A DNA stretch of 41,728 bases from Deltaproteobacteria bacterium (GCA_005879405.1 VBKW01000036.1:1-41728), one strand, 5' to 3'; counted from the stretch's first letter, positions 21,461-29,791 are shown. Notes: generated by a model not told the origin, from the letters alone. Translations and numbers: made by a program.

Positions 21461-21995
21461 AACGCGCGCCGGAGCGCTGGCCGGCCTGGCGCTCGGCCCG
21501 CCGGGGATGCGCCCGGCCGCCGTCGCCGGGATTGAAGTCGTGCTGGTAGTGCGCACGCGCAATCGCGTCGAATGCGATCGCATGCGGGCCGTCGTCGCCG
21601 GTGACGACGACGCCATGCTCGTCGACCGCGGTCAGCACGCCGCGAAACGAATGGCGCCCGGCAAGCGGCTGGCGCGTCCGCACGTGGACGCGCTTGCCGA
21701 CGTAGGGGGGAAAATGCGCCGGTCGCGTGAGCGGTCGATTGATGCCCGGCGACGACACCTCGAGCGTGTACGAGCCGGGAACCGCCTCGGGTTGCGCGTC
21801 GAGGACGTCGGACACCTCGCGGCTCACGCGTGCGAGCTCGTCCAACAACACGCCACCAGGCTTGTCGATGAGGAGCCGGAGTACCGTGCCGTGCCCCTCG
21901 CGCCGGTGCTCGACGTCGACCAGCTCGAGACCGGCCTCGAGGGCGATCGGCTCGACGATCTCCCACACCGCTCTGGTTTTCGGATCGGTTTCCAT
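21459..21995 (-). CDS. rimP: Ribosome maturation factor RimP
   Basis: 30S assembly factor, first gene of the rimP-nusA-infB unit. From ATG 21995 it has 178 residues. Typical blocks are LELVDVEHRREGHGTVLRLLIDKPGGV, VLDAQPEAVPGSYTLEVSSPGINRPL and the C-terminal SH3-like RVHVRTRQPLAGRHSFRGVL. The frame stays open upstream to 22061 but without family similarity. No strong ribosome binding site is visible. Confidence 0.93.
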   Translation of the reverse strand: METDPKTRAVWEIVEPIALEAGLELVDVEHRREGHGTVLRLLIDKPGGVLLDELARVSREVSDVLDAQPEAVPGSYTLEVSSPGINRPLTRPAHFPPYVGKRVHVRTRQPLAGRHSFRGVLTAVDEHGVVVTGDDGPHAIAFDAIARAHYQHDFNPGDGGRAHPRRAERQAGQRSGAR

Positions 21996-22121
21996 GCTCG
22001 CTCTGTTCACCCGATTACGCCGCAAGCCCGCCCGCGCGACCGGGGGCCGAGAGCACAACACCAGTTCGGTTCAGGAGACCCCGCCGCGGGGAAGACTGGC
22101 CGACGCATCGGCCCCAAAAGC

Positions 22122-22150
22122 AAAAAAAGCGGGCGCGGGCCCACTTTTTT
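22122..22150 (-). terminator. Rho-independent terminator, symmetric
   Basis: On the plus strand, seven A (22122-22128), GCGGGC, a 4-base loop, GCCCAC and six T (22145-22150); all arms pair with one G-T wobble. The A/T flanks make it able to work on both strands. It separates the minus-strand acyl-CoA synthetase group from rimP. A 6-bp GGCCGA/TCGGCC hairpin follows at 22098-22113. Confidence 0.8.
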
Positions 22151-22294
22151 GGCCTACAACTATGCGGGAGTTAACACGTGTCGTCGCCGCGCGCAAGCGC
22201 GGCCGTCCCGTCACACGGGATCAAGTTGCGATCCAGACGAGGCGCGGCGGTGAGTACGGGGTCGAGTTGCGAGCGACCCGACGAGCCCGCGGCC
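22151..22294. repeat. Gene-free stretch with degenerate ~41-bp units and serial stem-loops
   Basis: No gene is seen between rimP (21995) and 22421. Stem-loops follow one another: 22186-22203 (7-bp stem with a GCAA tetraloop), 22206-22220 (TCCCGT/ACGGGA, 3-base loop) and 22259-22279 (GGGTCG/CGACCC). AGTTGCG recurs at 22224, 22265 and 22307, 41-42 bases apart, each followed by related GAGCGA/GACGAG-rich sequence; the third lies inside the palindromic element at 22295. This looks like decayed tandem copies of part of that element. Confidence 0.55.
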
Positions 22295-22420
22295 GGTACT
22301 GGGGCGAGTTGCGAGCGAGACGAGGCGCGAAGGAAGCGAGCAGCGCAGGCGTAGCAGCGCTACGCCGAGCAGCGGAGCGACTGAGCAACGAAGTATCGCG
22401 ACGCAAATCGCCCCAGTACC
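22295..22420 (+). repeat. Palindromic interspersed element, copy 1
   Basis: The 126-bp unit begins GGTACTGGGGCGA and ends with its reverse complement TCGCCCCAGTACC. Inside is a further palindrome around GTAGCAGCGCTAC. Its right end abuts the stop codon of the acyl-CoA synthetase. A closely similar sequence in inverted orientation lies at 29792-29934. Symmetric ends, small size, intergenic position and lack of coding fit a REP/BIME or MITE-like repeat. Confidence 0.75.
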
Positions 22421-24180
22421 TCAGTCGTACATTTGGTCGATCAGATTGCGGAAGCGCTCGGTCACGACCTTCCGTTTGACTTTGAGGCTCGGCGTCAGCT
22501 CGCCGGTCTCCTGTGCGAAGTCGCGGTCGAGAATGCGGAAGTATTTGATGCTCTCGTAGGACGCGAGCTGCTGGTTGACCGTTTGCACCTCGGTTTCGAT
22601 CAGCTCGACGACTTTCGGATGCTGGACGAGCGCCGTGCGATCGCCGACCTCGAGCTGCTGCGTGCGCGCGAACCGCTCGACCTCGTCGAGATCGACGGTC
22701 ACGAGCGCGACGCAGTACTTGCGGTTGTCGCCGATGACCACCGCCTGGCTGATGTGCGGCTGGGTCTTCAGGAGATTTTCGATGTTCTGCGGCGCGACGT
22801 ATTTGCCGCCCGAGGTCTTGATGAGATCCTTCTTACGGTCGGTGATGCGCAGGAAGCCGTCGGCGTCGATCTCGCCGATGTCGCCGGTGTGGAACCAGCC
22901 GTCGCGGTCCCAGCTCTCCGCCGTCGCTTCCGGCCGCTTGTAGTAGCCCTGCGCGATGTTCGGCCCCTTGGCGAGGAGGTCCCGAACTTGAAATGATCAG
23001 GGCGGTTCACAGTGAGGATCGGCGTCGTCTCGGTCAGGCCATAGCCTTCGAGGATGAGGATGCCGGCGGCGTGAAAGAACTCCATGATCTCCCGCGCCAG
23101 CGGTGCGCCGCCCGACACCATGAGACGAACGCGCCCGCCGAGCACCTGCCGGATGCGCGAGAAGACGAGAAAGTCCGCCACGGTCGACTGCCCCCACGTG
23201 AGAAGCGGCACCGGGCGGCGCTCCTGCTCGGCGAGACTGCGCTCACGGCCGGCGCCGACCGCCCAGTCGAAGACCATCTGCTTCACCGCGCTGCCCGACT
23301 CGCGGGTGCTCATGATGCGGGCGTAGATCTTCTCGAAGATGCGCGGCACCGACGGAATGACGTGCGGGCGCACCTCGGCGAGCTCGTGCGCGACGGCATC
23401 CACGGACGACGCGAATGCGGTCGTCGTCCCGATCCACAGACCGTGATACTCGAGCATGCGCGCGAACGAGTGCGCCAGCGGCAAGAACAAGAAATCGATT
23501 TCGCCCTCGCGCGCGAGCCCGATCGTCTCGACCGACTCGAGCGCCGCCAAGTGATTGCCGTGCGTCTGCATGACGCCCTTCGGCGGTCCGGTCGTGCCGG
23601 AGGTGTAGACGATCGTCGCCAGATCGTCGCGGCCCCGCTTCGCCATGCGTGCCGCGAGCGTCTCCTCGGCACGCTCGAGCGCGGCGCGGCCGCGTGCGCG
23701 AAGATCGCCGAGCGTGACGACGTCGCCGCCGTCGGCGTCACCCTCCATGAGGATCAGCCGCTCGACATGGACGGAGCAGCGCGTACCGTCGAGCTCGAAC
23801 CCTTCGCGCTCGGTCGTGCGGATCTTCTCGAGCTGCTTCGCGTTCTCGACGAAGCAGAAGCGTGATTCGGAATTGGCGAGGATGTACCCGCACTCGTGCG
23901 GAAGGCTCGATTGATAGATCGGCACCGAGACCGCGCCGCACGCGTACGTCGCGATGTCCGCCTCGACCCACTCCGGTCGCGTGGAGGCCAGGATCGCGAC
24001 CCGTTCTTCGGGCGCGAGCCCGAGCTCGAGGAGCCCGGCCGCGGTCTCGCGCACCGCCGTCGCGGTCTCCTCCCACGTGACCTCGCGCCATGCGCCGTCC
24101 CGCTTCACCGTGTAGCGTGGCTTGGCCGCGCGCACGGCAGCCCGATCGAAGAACATCTCCGCGAGATTGCGATACGCCAT
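22421..24180 (-). CDS. Long-chain fatty acid-CoA ligase (AMP-forming), frameshifted
   Basis: Activates long-chain fatty acids to acyl-CoA through an acyl-adenylate. From ATG 24180 (AGGAG upstream) the N-terminal ~395 residues are intact, with the AMP-binding motif YTSGTTGPPKG near 197 and GYGLTETTP near 382. At HFKFGT (about 22985) the frame breaks. The expected continuation, LLAKGPNIAQGYYK through the FHTGDIG and DRKKDLIKTSGGKYV motifs to DQMYD, follows in another frame and ends at 22421. The 1760-nt span is not divisible by three, and about 17 codons (the usual VGxPLPGVEVxI stretch) are missing. The junction GGGACCTCC could be a GACC microhomology. It is a real lesion or a misassembly. It is the last gene of the greA group, with the repeat element directly after its stop. 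Confidence 0.9.
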
Positions 24181-24194
24181 CCGCCGCTCCTTGC

Positions 24195-24689
24195 TCAGGC
24201 GTCGCGCTGCGGCATCTCTGCGACGGTTTCGTGCAACGTGACCAGTCCCACGATCTGATAGCTCCGCTTGCCGCCCGGCGTCTGCACCTCGACCTCGTCG
24301 CCGACGCCGCGATTCAACAGCGCGCGGCCGATCGGCGAGCTGAGCGAGATGGCGCCGCTCGCCGCGTCGACTTCCTCGGGAAACACGATGCGATACTCGA
24401 CCGTCGCGCCCTCCTCCACGTCCTCCACGGTCACCCGGCTGCCGTAGGCAACGACGTCGTGCGGAATCGACGCCAGCGTGTACATCGCGAGCTCCCGGAT
24501 CCGACCCTGCATCTGCCCGATGCGCGCGCGCACGAACTCTTGCCGCGATTTCGCCGCCTCGTACTCGGCGTTCTCGGAGAGGTCGCCGTGCGACGCCGCT
24601 TCTTGCAGCTCCTTCGGGAGCTTCACGTTGAGCTCGTGCAGGAGGTCCTGCAGCTCCTTTTTCAGGCGTGTGACGACCGGAAGTTCCAT
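24195..24689 (-). CDS. greA: Transcription elongation factor GreA
   Basis: Rescues backtracked RNA polymerase by stimulating transcript cleavage. The protein has 164 residues. The N-terminal coiled coil carries the acidic tip HGDLSENAEYEAAK (Asp/Glu residues at the tip), and the C-terminal FKBP-like domain contains FPEEVDAASGAISLSSPIGRALL. The N-terminus differs slightly from the common form (MELPVVTRLKKELQDL). GGAGG lies eight bases before ATG 24689. It has its own promoter (24711-24740) after yqeY. Confidence 0.94.
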   Translation of the reverse strand: MELPVVTRLKKELQDLLHELNVKLPKELQEAASHGDLSENAEYEAAKSRQEFVRARIGQMQGRIRELAMYTLASIPHDVVAYGSRVTVEDVEEGATVEYRIVFPEEVDAASGAISLSSPIGRALLNRGVGDEVEVQTPGGKRSYQIVGLVTLHETVAEMPQRDA

Positions 24690-24710
24690 CGATTTCCTCC
24701 GAAGGCGCGG

Positions 24711-24740
24711 ATGCTAGCGAAATGCCATTTCGCAAGTCAA
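24711..24740 (-). promoter_or_regulatory. greA promoter with a palindrome filling its spacer
   Basis: Minus strand: -35 TTGACT (24740-24735), 18-base spacer, -10 TAGCAT (24716-24711), ending 21 bases before ATG 24689. The spacer contains GCGAAATGGCATTTCGC (24733-24717), a perfect 8-bp inverted repeat around one base. A repressor dimer bound there would block polymerase. The short leader and AT-rich sequence support a true promoter. Confidence 0.55.
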
Positions 24741-24772
24741 AAACATCCGACTCGCGCGGCAGCAGATATGTG

Positions 24773-25178
24773 CTAGCCGTTGCTCGCCAGGATCGATCGA
24801 ACGATCTCGGCGGCGCGTCGGCCGTCGTATTGGCCGGCGTGGCGCTCCTTGAGACGCGCCATGATCGGGCCCATGGCGTTCAGGCCGTCCGCGAGCCAGC
24901 TGCGGACGAGGTTCGTGAGCTCGGCGTCGTCGAGCTGCGCGGGAAGATACCGCATCAGGATGGCACGCTCGGCGGCATTTTGGGCGACGAGGTCCTCACG
25001 AGCGGCGGTGCGGGCGTAGCTCTCCGACGATCTCGGCGTCGTTCAGCTCCGCAACGCCGCGCTCGATGCGGAGATTCGCGATCGCGGCGAGCAGGCCGCG
25101 CAGCACGTACACGGTCGGCATGTCGCGCGCCTTCATGGCCGCCTGCAGGTCTTCGCGCAGCATTGCTTCGGTTGCCAT
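24773..25178 (-). CDS. yqeY: GatB/YqeY family protein, frameshifted
   Basis: YqeY-domain protein, related to the tail domain of the GatB amidotransferase subunit; its precise role is unknown. The first half (MATEAMLREDLQAAMKARDM to DAEIVGELR) reads from ATG 25178, then meets a stop at 24996. The second half (TAAREDLVAQNAAERAILMRYLPAQL to RSILASNG) continues in another frame to 24773. The 406-nt span is not a multiple of three. Compared with the family, about 13-17 codons (the RREVKxRxEA..FxxxGR helix) are missing between the halves. This is the same lesion type as in purQ and the acyl-CoA synthetase. Confidence 0.85.
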
Positions 25179-25228
25179 CCGTGGTCACCTCGCGCTGCCG
25201 ACCGCGTCCTGCGGCCGCCGCGTCCCGC

Positions 25229-25387
25229 TCAACGTTTGGTCGTGAAGACCTTCTCCTGTTTCACCCCGGGATCGTGGGAAGCCCACGCGAACCAGTTCTT
25301 CACCTCCATGAAGAACGCGTCCTTCTCGTACGCATACCAATACATGGATGCCAGCCCGAGCAGCAGGCCGGTCAGAAAACGTCGCAT
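25229..25387 (-). CDS. 52-residue membrane-anchored hypothetical protein
   Basis: ATG 25387 is preceded by AAAGGA eight bases upstream; the frame runs to TGA at 25229. The product starts MRRFLTGLLLGLASMYWYAY (a basic N-terminus and one transmembrane helix or uncleaved signal anchor) and continues with a charged, Trp-containing tail (EVKNWFAWASHDPGVKQEK). It is too short for most gene callers. I do not recognise a family. It lies 50 bases upstream of yqeY on the same strand and 92 bases after the zinc-ribbon gene, and may be part of that unit. The ribosome binding site, the hydrophobic N-terminus and codon use like its neighbours support it. Confidence 0.65.
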   Translation of the reverse strand: MRRFLTGLLLGLASMYWYAYEKDAFFMEVKNWFAWASHDPGVKQEKVFTTKR

Positions 25388-25479
25388 AGCGCCGTCCTTT
25401 CTGCCCCTCCGGCACTGCCCGGCGAAAAAGTGTAGCGGCGGGATTGCGGTCCTGTCCAGCCGCTTTCGGCGCCGAGGCG

Positions 25480-25851
25480 CTACTCTCGGCGGCGTGTCGG
25501 CGGCGGCGCGACGTCGCCCGCGGGGCGCGTCGTCGAAGCGGCGCCCGGGCTGCGCTCGCGGAGCCGGCGAACGTCGGCCACCGTCTGGCGCGGGGCGACC
25601 CCCATGTCGGCGAGGAGCCGGTTCGCCATGTCGGCGGTGATCTGGTCTCGAATCGACCCCTGCCCGTCGAGATCCGTCGTCAACACGGCCTCGATCTTCG
25701 CGCGCGCGACCCCGGTCGCGATGAGCTGATCGAGCAGCTGGCTCAATCCCACCTCACCGCGGCAGCGGGCGTAGAGGTCGAGCAGCGTGCCGCAGTCGTC
25801 GCATTGGCGGCGCATCACGCCGGCGCGTTCTCCGCAATATCGACATCGCAC
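25480..25851 (-). CDS. Hypothetical zinc-ribbon protein
   Basis: From GTG 25851 it has 123 residues. The N-terminus has two CxxC pairs, MRCRYCGE and RRQCDDCGTLL, spaced as in a zinc ribbon. A conserved-looking helical middle follows (GVARAKIEAVLTTDLDGQGSIRDQITADMANRLL), then a Pro/Arg-rich end. The frame is open to ATG 25929, but that start would overlap the divergent comF start and add no structured sequence. Its function is unknown; a small nucleic-acid or protein-binding adaptor is possible. The gap to comF is 64 bases and probably holds divergent promoters. Confidence 0.7.
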   Translation of the reverse strand: MRCRYCGERAGVMRRQCDDCGTLLDLYARCRGEVGLSQLLDQLIATGVARAKIEAVLTTDLDGQGSIRDQITADMANRLLADMGVAPRQTVADVRRLRERSPGAASTTRPAGDVAPPPTRRRE

Positions 25852-25915
25852 GTTGCACCGCCCGTCCCCGTCGCATACGGTTCGTGCGCCCTCGGCTCGT
25901 GCGGAGATCCTCCGC

Positions 25916-26668
25916 ATGCGATCCGCCATCCGACGCGTCGCTTCCGCAGCGCTCGACGCGCTCTGCCCGGAGCGCTGCGCGGCGTGCGGCGTCGTCGTCG
26001 CGACGCACGACCTCTTTTGTCACGCGTGTCGCGACGCGGTCAACGTACTCGGTCCGCCGGAGTGCGAGCGCTGCGGCCGTCCCCTCGCGGTGGGCGCTGC
26101 GTGCGCGCCCTGCGTGCTCGAAGACGGCGCCATCCGTCAGGCCCGCGCGTTCGCGCGCTACGAGACCGGCGTCGTCGGTCATCCCGTCGCGCGCGCCCTG
26201 CACGCGTTCAAGTACGCCGGCACGTGGCGCTTCGCCGCGCGGCTCGCCGCCGCAATGCTGACGCGCGTGCCGGCGACCCAAGCAGCCGGCGCGCCACTCG
26301 TCGTGCCCGTGCCGCTGCACCCCGCCCGCCTCCGCGCTCGCGGCTACAATCAGAGCGCGATGCTCGCGCGGCACATTGCCCGCGCGCGCCGCTGGCCGAT
26401 CGTACTCACGCTGCTCGTCCGCACGCGCGATACGCCGTCGCAGACCGCGCTCACCGCCGCTGCGCGCCGCGCGAACGTCGCCGACGCGTTCGCCGTTCGG
26501 CATCCCGGCGCCGCCCGCGAGCGCGCCATCCTCCTCGTCGACGACGTCTGGACGTCGGGCGCGACGGCGCACGCCGCTGTGGCCGCGCTTCGCCGTGACG
26601 GCGCCCGCGTCGTCGACGTGCTCACCTTCGCGCGCGTCGCCGACCCGCGCTATGAGACGGGCACGTGA
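25916..26668 (+). CDS. comF: ComF family phosphoribosyltransferase-like protein
   Basis: ComF proteins have a zinc-binding N-terminus and a PRTase fold and are linked to DNA uptake or purine-related roles. From ATG 25916 it has 250 residues. The N-terminal cysteines (CPERCAACG, CHAC, CERCG, CAPC) form a double zinc finger; VPVPLHPARLRARGYNQS and the PRPP-type loop ILLVDDVWTSGATAHAA (~204) follow. The stop overlaps the next start (GTGA). Its operon with purM-purN is suggestive of a nucleotide-linked role but not proof. Confidence 0.9.
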   Translation: MRSAIRRVASAALDALCPERCAACGVVVATHDLFCHACRDAVNVLGPPECERCGRPLAVGAACAPCVLEDGAIRQARAFARYETGVVGHPVARALHAFKYAGTWRFAARLAAAMLTRVPATQAAGAPLVVPVPLHPARLRARGYNQSAMLARHIARARRWPIVLTLLVRTRDTPSQTALTAAARRANVADAFAVRHPGAARERAILLVDDVWTSGATAHAAVAALRRDGARVVDVLTFARVADPRYETGT

Positions 26669-27387
26669 GGGACGCGCATCGTGACGAGTGGGAGGAGCGC
26701 CATCGCCGCGGCGGGGTCGCCACCGCGCCGTCGCCGTTCGTCGCCAGCGCGCTCGACCTGATCGTGCGGCGCCACGCGGCGGCGGGCGAGACGTGCGGTC
26801 ACGGCGCGGCGGGCGACGCGCGGCGGGAGCCGACCATGGTCGAGCCGCGCGCGCTCGACGTCGCCTGCGGCGCCGGGCGTCACGCGCTGCTCCTCGCGGC
26901 ACGCGGCTACCATGTCCTCGCGTTCGATTTCGCACGCCCGGCGCTCGTCGCGCTGCGCGCTGCTGCGGCGAGGGTCGGCGCGCAGCGCAGGATCGACGTC
27001 GTCGCCGCCGATGCGACGTCGTGGCCCGTGCGACCGGCGTCCTTCGACATCGTCGTCGTCGTCGATTTCCTCGAGCGCGCGCTCTTCCCCGACCTCCGCG
27101 CCGCCGTCGCACCGGGCGGCGTGCTGGTGATGGAAACCTTCATGGTCGGCCAGGAGCGGCACGGCCATCCGCGCAATCCGGCGTACTTGCTCCGTCCCGG
27201 CGAGCTGCGCGACGCATGCCGTGGATGGACGGTCCTCCTCGCGCACGAGGGTGAGAGCACGGCGGGCGCGGCGGCGTGTCGCGCCGGCATCGTCGCCCAG
27301 CGGCCGCGTGAGGCGCGGTTCGGAGAGCGCACGCGGCCGCGCGACGTTGACAGCACGGAGCCTTTCGGGTCCTATCCGCGTCGATGA
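26665..27387 (+). CDS. Class I SAM-dependent methyltransferase (TehB-like)
   Basis: It has 240 residues from GTG 26665. The SAM motif I LDVACGAGRHALLLAARGY lies near residue 65; motif II is the acidic FDF stretch and motif III VVAADATSWPV, then FDIVVVVDFLERALFPDL and a PGGVLVMETF beta strand. The N-terminal DEWEERH and the GRHA glycine motif are like TehB/tellurite-resistance methyltransferases, but the substrate cannot be read. It overlaps comF (GTGA) and purM (ATGA), so it is translated within the comF-purM-purN unit. Confidence 0.85.
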   Translation: MRDAHRDEWEERHRRGGVATAPSPFVASALDLIVRRHAAAGETCGHGAAGDARREPTMVEPRALDVACGAGRHALLLAARGYHVLAFDFARPALVALRAAAARVGAQRRIDVVAADATSWPVRPASFDIVVVVDFLERALFPDLRAAVAPGGVLVMETFMVGQERHGHPRNPAYLLRPGELRDACRGWTVLLAHEGESTAGAAACRAGIVAQRPREARFGERTRPRDVDSTEPFGSYPRR

Positions 27388-28421
27388 CGGCAGGCGCGAC
27401 GTACGCCGCGGCAGGCGTCGACATCGACGCCGGCGAGCGCCTCGTGCGGCGGATCGCGCCCCTCGCCCGCGGCACACGCCGGCCCGAGATCCTCGCCGGC
27501 GTCGGCGGCTTCGCGGCGTTGGCGCGGATTCCGCGCCGCTACCGCGACCCGCTGCTCGTCACCTGTACGGACGGCGTCGGCACGAAGCTGCGCATCGCCT
27601 TCGCCCTCGATCGTCACGACACGATTGGCATCGATCTCGTCGCGATGAGCGTCAACGATCTCCTCACCGTCGGCGCCGAGCCGCTCCTCTTCCTCGACTA
27701 CTTCGCGACCGGCGCGCTCGACGTCCGTCGCGGCACGGCGCTCGTGCGCGGCATCGCCCGCGGCTGTCGGCTCGCCGGCTGCAGCCTCGTCGGCGGCGAG
27801 ACCGCCGAGCTGCCGTCCTTCTACGGGCGCGGCGAGTACGACGTCGCCGGCTTCGCCCTCGGTGTGGTGGAGCGCCGGCGCGTGATCGACGGCCGGCGCA
27901 TCCGTCCCGGCGACGTGCTGGTTGGGCTGCCGTCGGCGGGCTTGCATAGCAACGGCTACGCGCTCGCGCGCGCCGTGCTCCTCGAGCGCGCGCGCCTCGC
28001 GCTCGAGTCGGTGCCGCCGGGCCTGCGTGTGCCCCTCGGCGTCGAGCTCCTGCGGCCGACGCGCATCTACGTCCGACCGGTGTTGGGCCTCCTCGCGAAG
28101 GTACCCCAAGCGGTGCGCGGCATGGCGCACATCACCGGCGGCGGTCTCCCCGGCAACGTCCCGCGCGTCCTGCCCGCGGGTTGCCGCGCCGTGGTCCGAC
28201 GCGGCTCGTGGCGGACGCCGCCGATCTTCGCGCTCATCGCGCGACTCGGAGGCGTTGCGCGCCCCGAGATGGACCGCACCTTCAACAACGGCATCGGCTT
28301 CGTGCTCGTCGTCGCTCGCACCGACGCGGATCGCGCCGTCGCCCACCTCCGCGCGCGCCGGCTGCGCCCGGTCGTCATCGGCGAGATCGTGCGCGGCAAG
28401 CCGGGAATCGACTTCGTCTGA
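27384..28421 (+). CDS. purM: Phosphoribosylformylglycinamidine cyclo-ligase (AIR synthetase)
   Basis: Closes FGAM to AIR using ATP, directly after the PurLQS step encoded in the other purine cluster. The protein has 345 residues, with TCTDGVGTKLRIAF (~62), SVNDLLTVGAEPLLFLDYFA, VGGETAELP, HSNGYALAR and AHITGGGLPGNVPR. ATG 27384 overlaps the methyltransferase stop; its own stop shares one base with the purN start (TGATG). Confidence 0.96.
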   Translation: MTAGATYAAAGVDIDAGERLVRRIAPLARGTRRPEILAGVGGFAALARIPRRYRDPLLVTCTDGVGTKLRIAFALDRHDTIGIDLVAMSVNDLLTVGAEPLLFLDYFATGALDVRRGTALVRGIARGCRLAGCSLVGGETAELPSFYGRGEYDVAGFALGVVERRRVIDGRRIRPGDVLVGLPSAGLHSNGYALARAVLLERARLALESVPPGLRVPLGVELLRPTRIYVRPVLGLLAKVPQAVRGMAHITGGGLPGNVPRVLPAGCRAVVRRGSWRTPPIFALIARLGGVARPEMDRTFNNGIGFVLVVARTDADRAVAHLRARRLRPVVIGEIVRGKPGIDFV

Positions 28422-29095
28422 TGGCACGGCCGCTCGCGCTCGGCGTCCTGCTCTCCGGCGGCGGCACCAACCTCCAGGCATTGATCGACGCGATCGCTGC
28501 GCGCGCGCTCGACGCGCGCATCGGCGTCGTCGTCAGCAACCAAGCCGCCGCCGGCGGCCTCGCCCGCGCCCGCACGCACGGCATCCCGTCGGTCGTCGTG
28601 CCGCACGGCGATTTCCCGTCGCGCGCGGCGTTCGACACCCGGCTCGTCGAGGTCCTGCACGCGCACGGCGTCGAGCTCGTCGTGCTCGCCGGCTTCATGC
28701 GCCTCGTGACGCCGGTGCTGCTCGGCGCGTTTCCGGCCCGCGTCCTCAACATCCATCCCGCCCTGCTGCCGTCGTTTCCCGGTTTGCACGCGGAGCGCCA
28801 AGCCTTGGAGCACGGCGCGCGCGTGACCGGCGTCACCGTCCACTTCGTCGACGAGCACGCCGACCACGGCCCGATCATTCTCCAGATCGCGGTGCCGATC
28901 CTTCCCGACGACGACGAGGAGCGGCTCCATCTCCGCATCCAGCGTCAGGAGCACCGCGCGTACGCGCAGGCGATCCAATGGATCGCCGAGGGCCGCATCC
29001 GCATCGACGGCCGGCACGTCCTCGTCGACGGCGCGCCGATCGACGCCGACGCGACGCTCGCGAGCCCCGGCGTCTCTCAGCGCACGTCGTCGTAG
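28421..29095 (+). CDS. purN: Phosphoribosylglycinamide formyltransferase PurN
   Basis: Folate-dependent formylation of GAR. The protein has 224 residues, close to the family norm. GVLLSGGGTNLQALIDAI (phosphate loop), VVSNQAAAGGLARA, NIHPALLPSFPGLHA (~110, catalytic Asn/His) and the Asp of HADHGPII (~146) are present. The final 19 bases overlap the convergent glycosyltransferase gene. Confidence 0.96.
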   Translation: MARPLALGVLLSGGGTNLQALIDAIAARALDARIGVVVSNQAAAGGLARARTHGIPSVVVPHGDFPSRAAFDTRLVEVLHAHGVELVVLAGFMRLVTPVLLGAFPARVLNIHPALLPSFPGLHAERQALEHGARVTGVTVHFVDEHADHGPIILQIAVPILPDDDEERLHLRIQRQEHRAYAQAIQWIAEGRIRIDGRHVLVDGAPIDADATLASPGVSQRTSS

Positions 29096-29754
29096 AGCCG
29101 CCGCAGGCGCGCCGGCGAGACGCCGAGTGCGTGCGCCAGGCGCAGCCCCCACATCAACGCGACGGTGCGCAGCGGCCCGCGCCGTTCCCAGCGTCGACCC
29201 GAGGTGACGACGCGGGCGCGCAGGCACGCCGCGCGTCCGCGACGCTTGAGCGCCGCCGTGAAGCGCACGTCCTCGAAGAGCGGTACCGTGGCGTAGCCGC
29301 CGAGCGCCTCGAACGCGACGCGGCGCACGAATATCGCCTGGTCGCCGGTCGCGATCCCCGTCCAGCGCGACCGCCAGTTCATCCCGGCGGCGACGAGCGG
29401 CAGCCAGCGGCTCGTGCCGTCGAGGTGCACGTCGAAGCGGCCGCCGACGACGCCGGGATCCGCGAGCGCGTCGGCGATCGCGACGTCGAAGCCGCGCGGC
29501 AGCAGCGTGTCGGCGTGGAGAAAGAGCAGCGTGTCCCCGCTCGCCGCCGCCGCGCCGGCATTCATCTGCGACGCCCGTCCCGCCGGCGCCCGCAGCACGC
29601 GGTCGGCGTCGCGCGCCGCGACCTCGCTCGTGCGATCACGACTGCCGCCGTCGACGACGATGACCTCGTGCACGTGCCCGCTGCGCACGCGCGCGAGCGT
29701 CGCGCCGATCGTGCGCTCCTCGTCGAGCGCCGGCACGATCACGGACAGTCGCAC
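29077..29754 (-). CDS. Family 2 glycosyltransferase (TIGR04283-like)
   Basis: GT-A fold transferase with 225 residues. The start RLSVIVPALDEERTIGATL, EVIVVDGGSRDRT, RASQMNAGAAAASGDTLLFLHADT (metal/nucleotide site), TGIATGDQAIFVRR and LFEDVRFTAALKRRG are close to the TIGR04283 group often found near radical-SAM/selenodomain genes. None of those partners is visible here. The start is taken as GTG 29754; no ATG fits and the ribosome binding site is weak. It converges on purN with a 19-bp overlap. The sugar donor is unknown. Confidence 0.88.
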   Translation of the reverse strand: MRLSVIVPALDEERTIGATLARVRSGHVHEVIVVDGGSRDRTSEVAARDADRVLRAPAGRASQMNAGAAAASGDTLLFLHADTLLPRGFDVAIADALADPGVVGGRFDVHLDGTSRWLPLVAAGMNWRSRWTGIATGDQAIFVRRVAFEALGGYATVPLFEDVRFTAALKRRGRAACLRARVVTSGRRWERRGPLRTVALMWGLRLAHALGVSPARLRRLYDDVR

Positions 29755-29791
29755 GCGCCGGTGTATGGACGTGCGGCGCGCGATGTCAAAC

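Noticed and set aside
19987-21966. NusA starting at 21966 with a ~170-residue N-terminal extension
   Set aside because: The extension overlaps rimP in another frame and is Arg-rich noise; AGGAGGA before ATG 21447 fixes the start.
22295-22420. CRISPR array
   Set aside because: Palindromic repeats only, no regular spacers and no cas genes.
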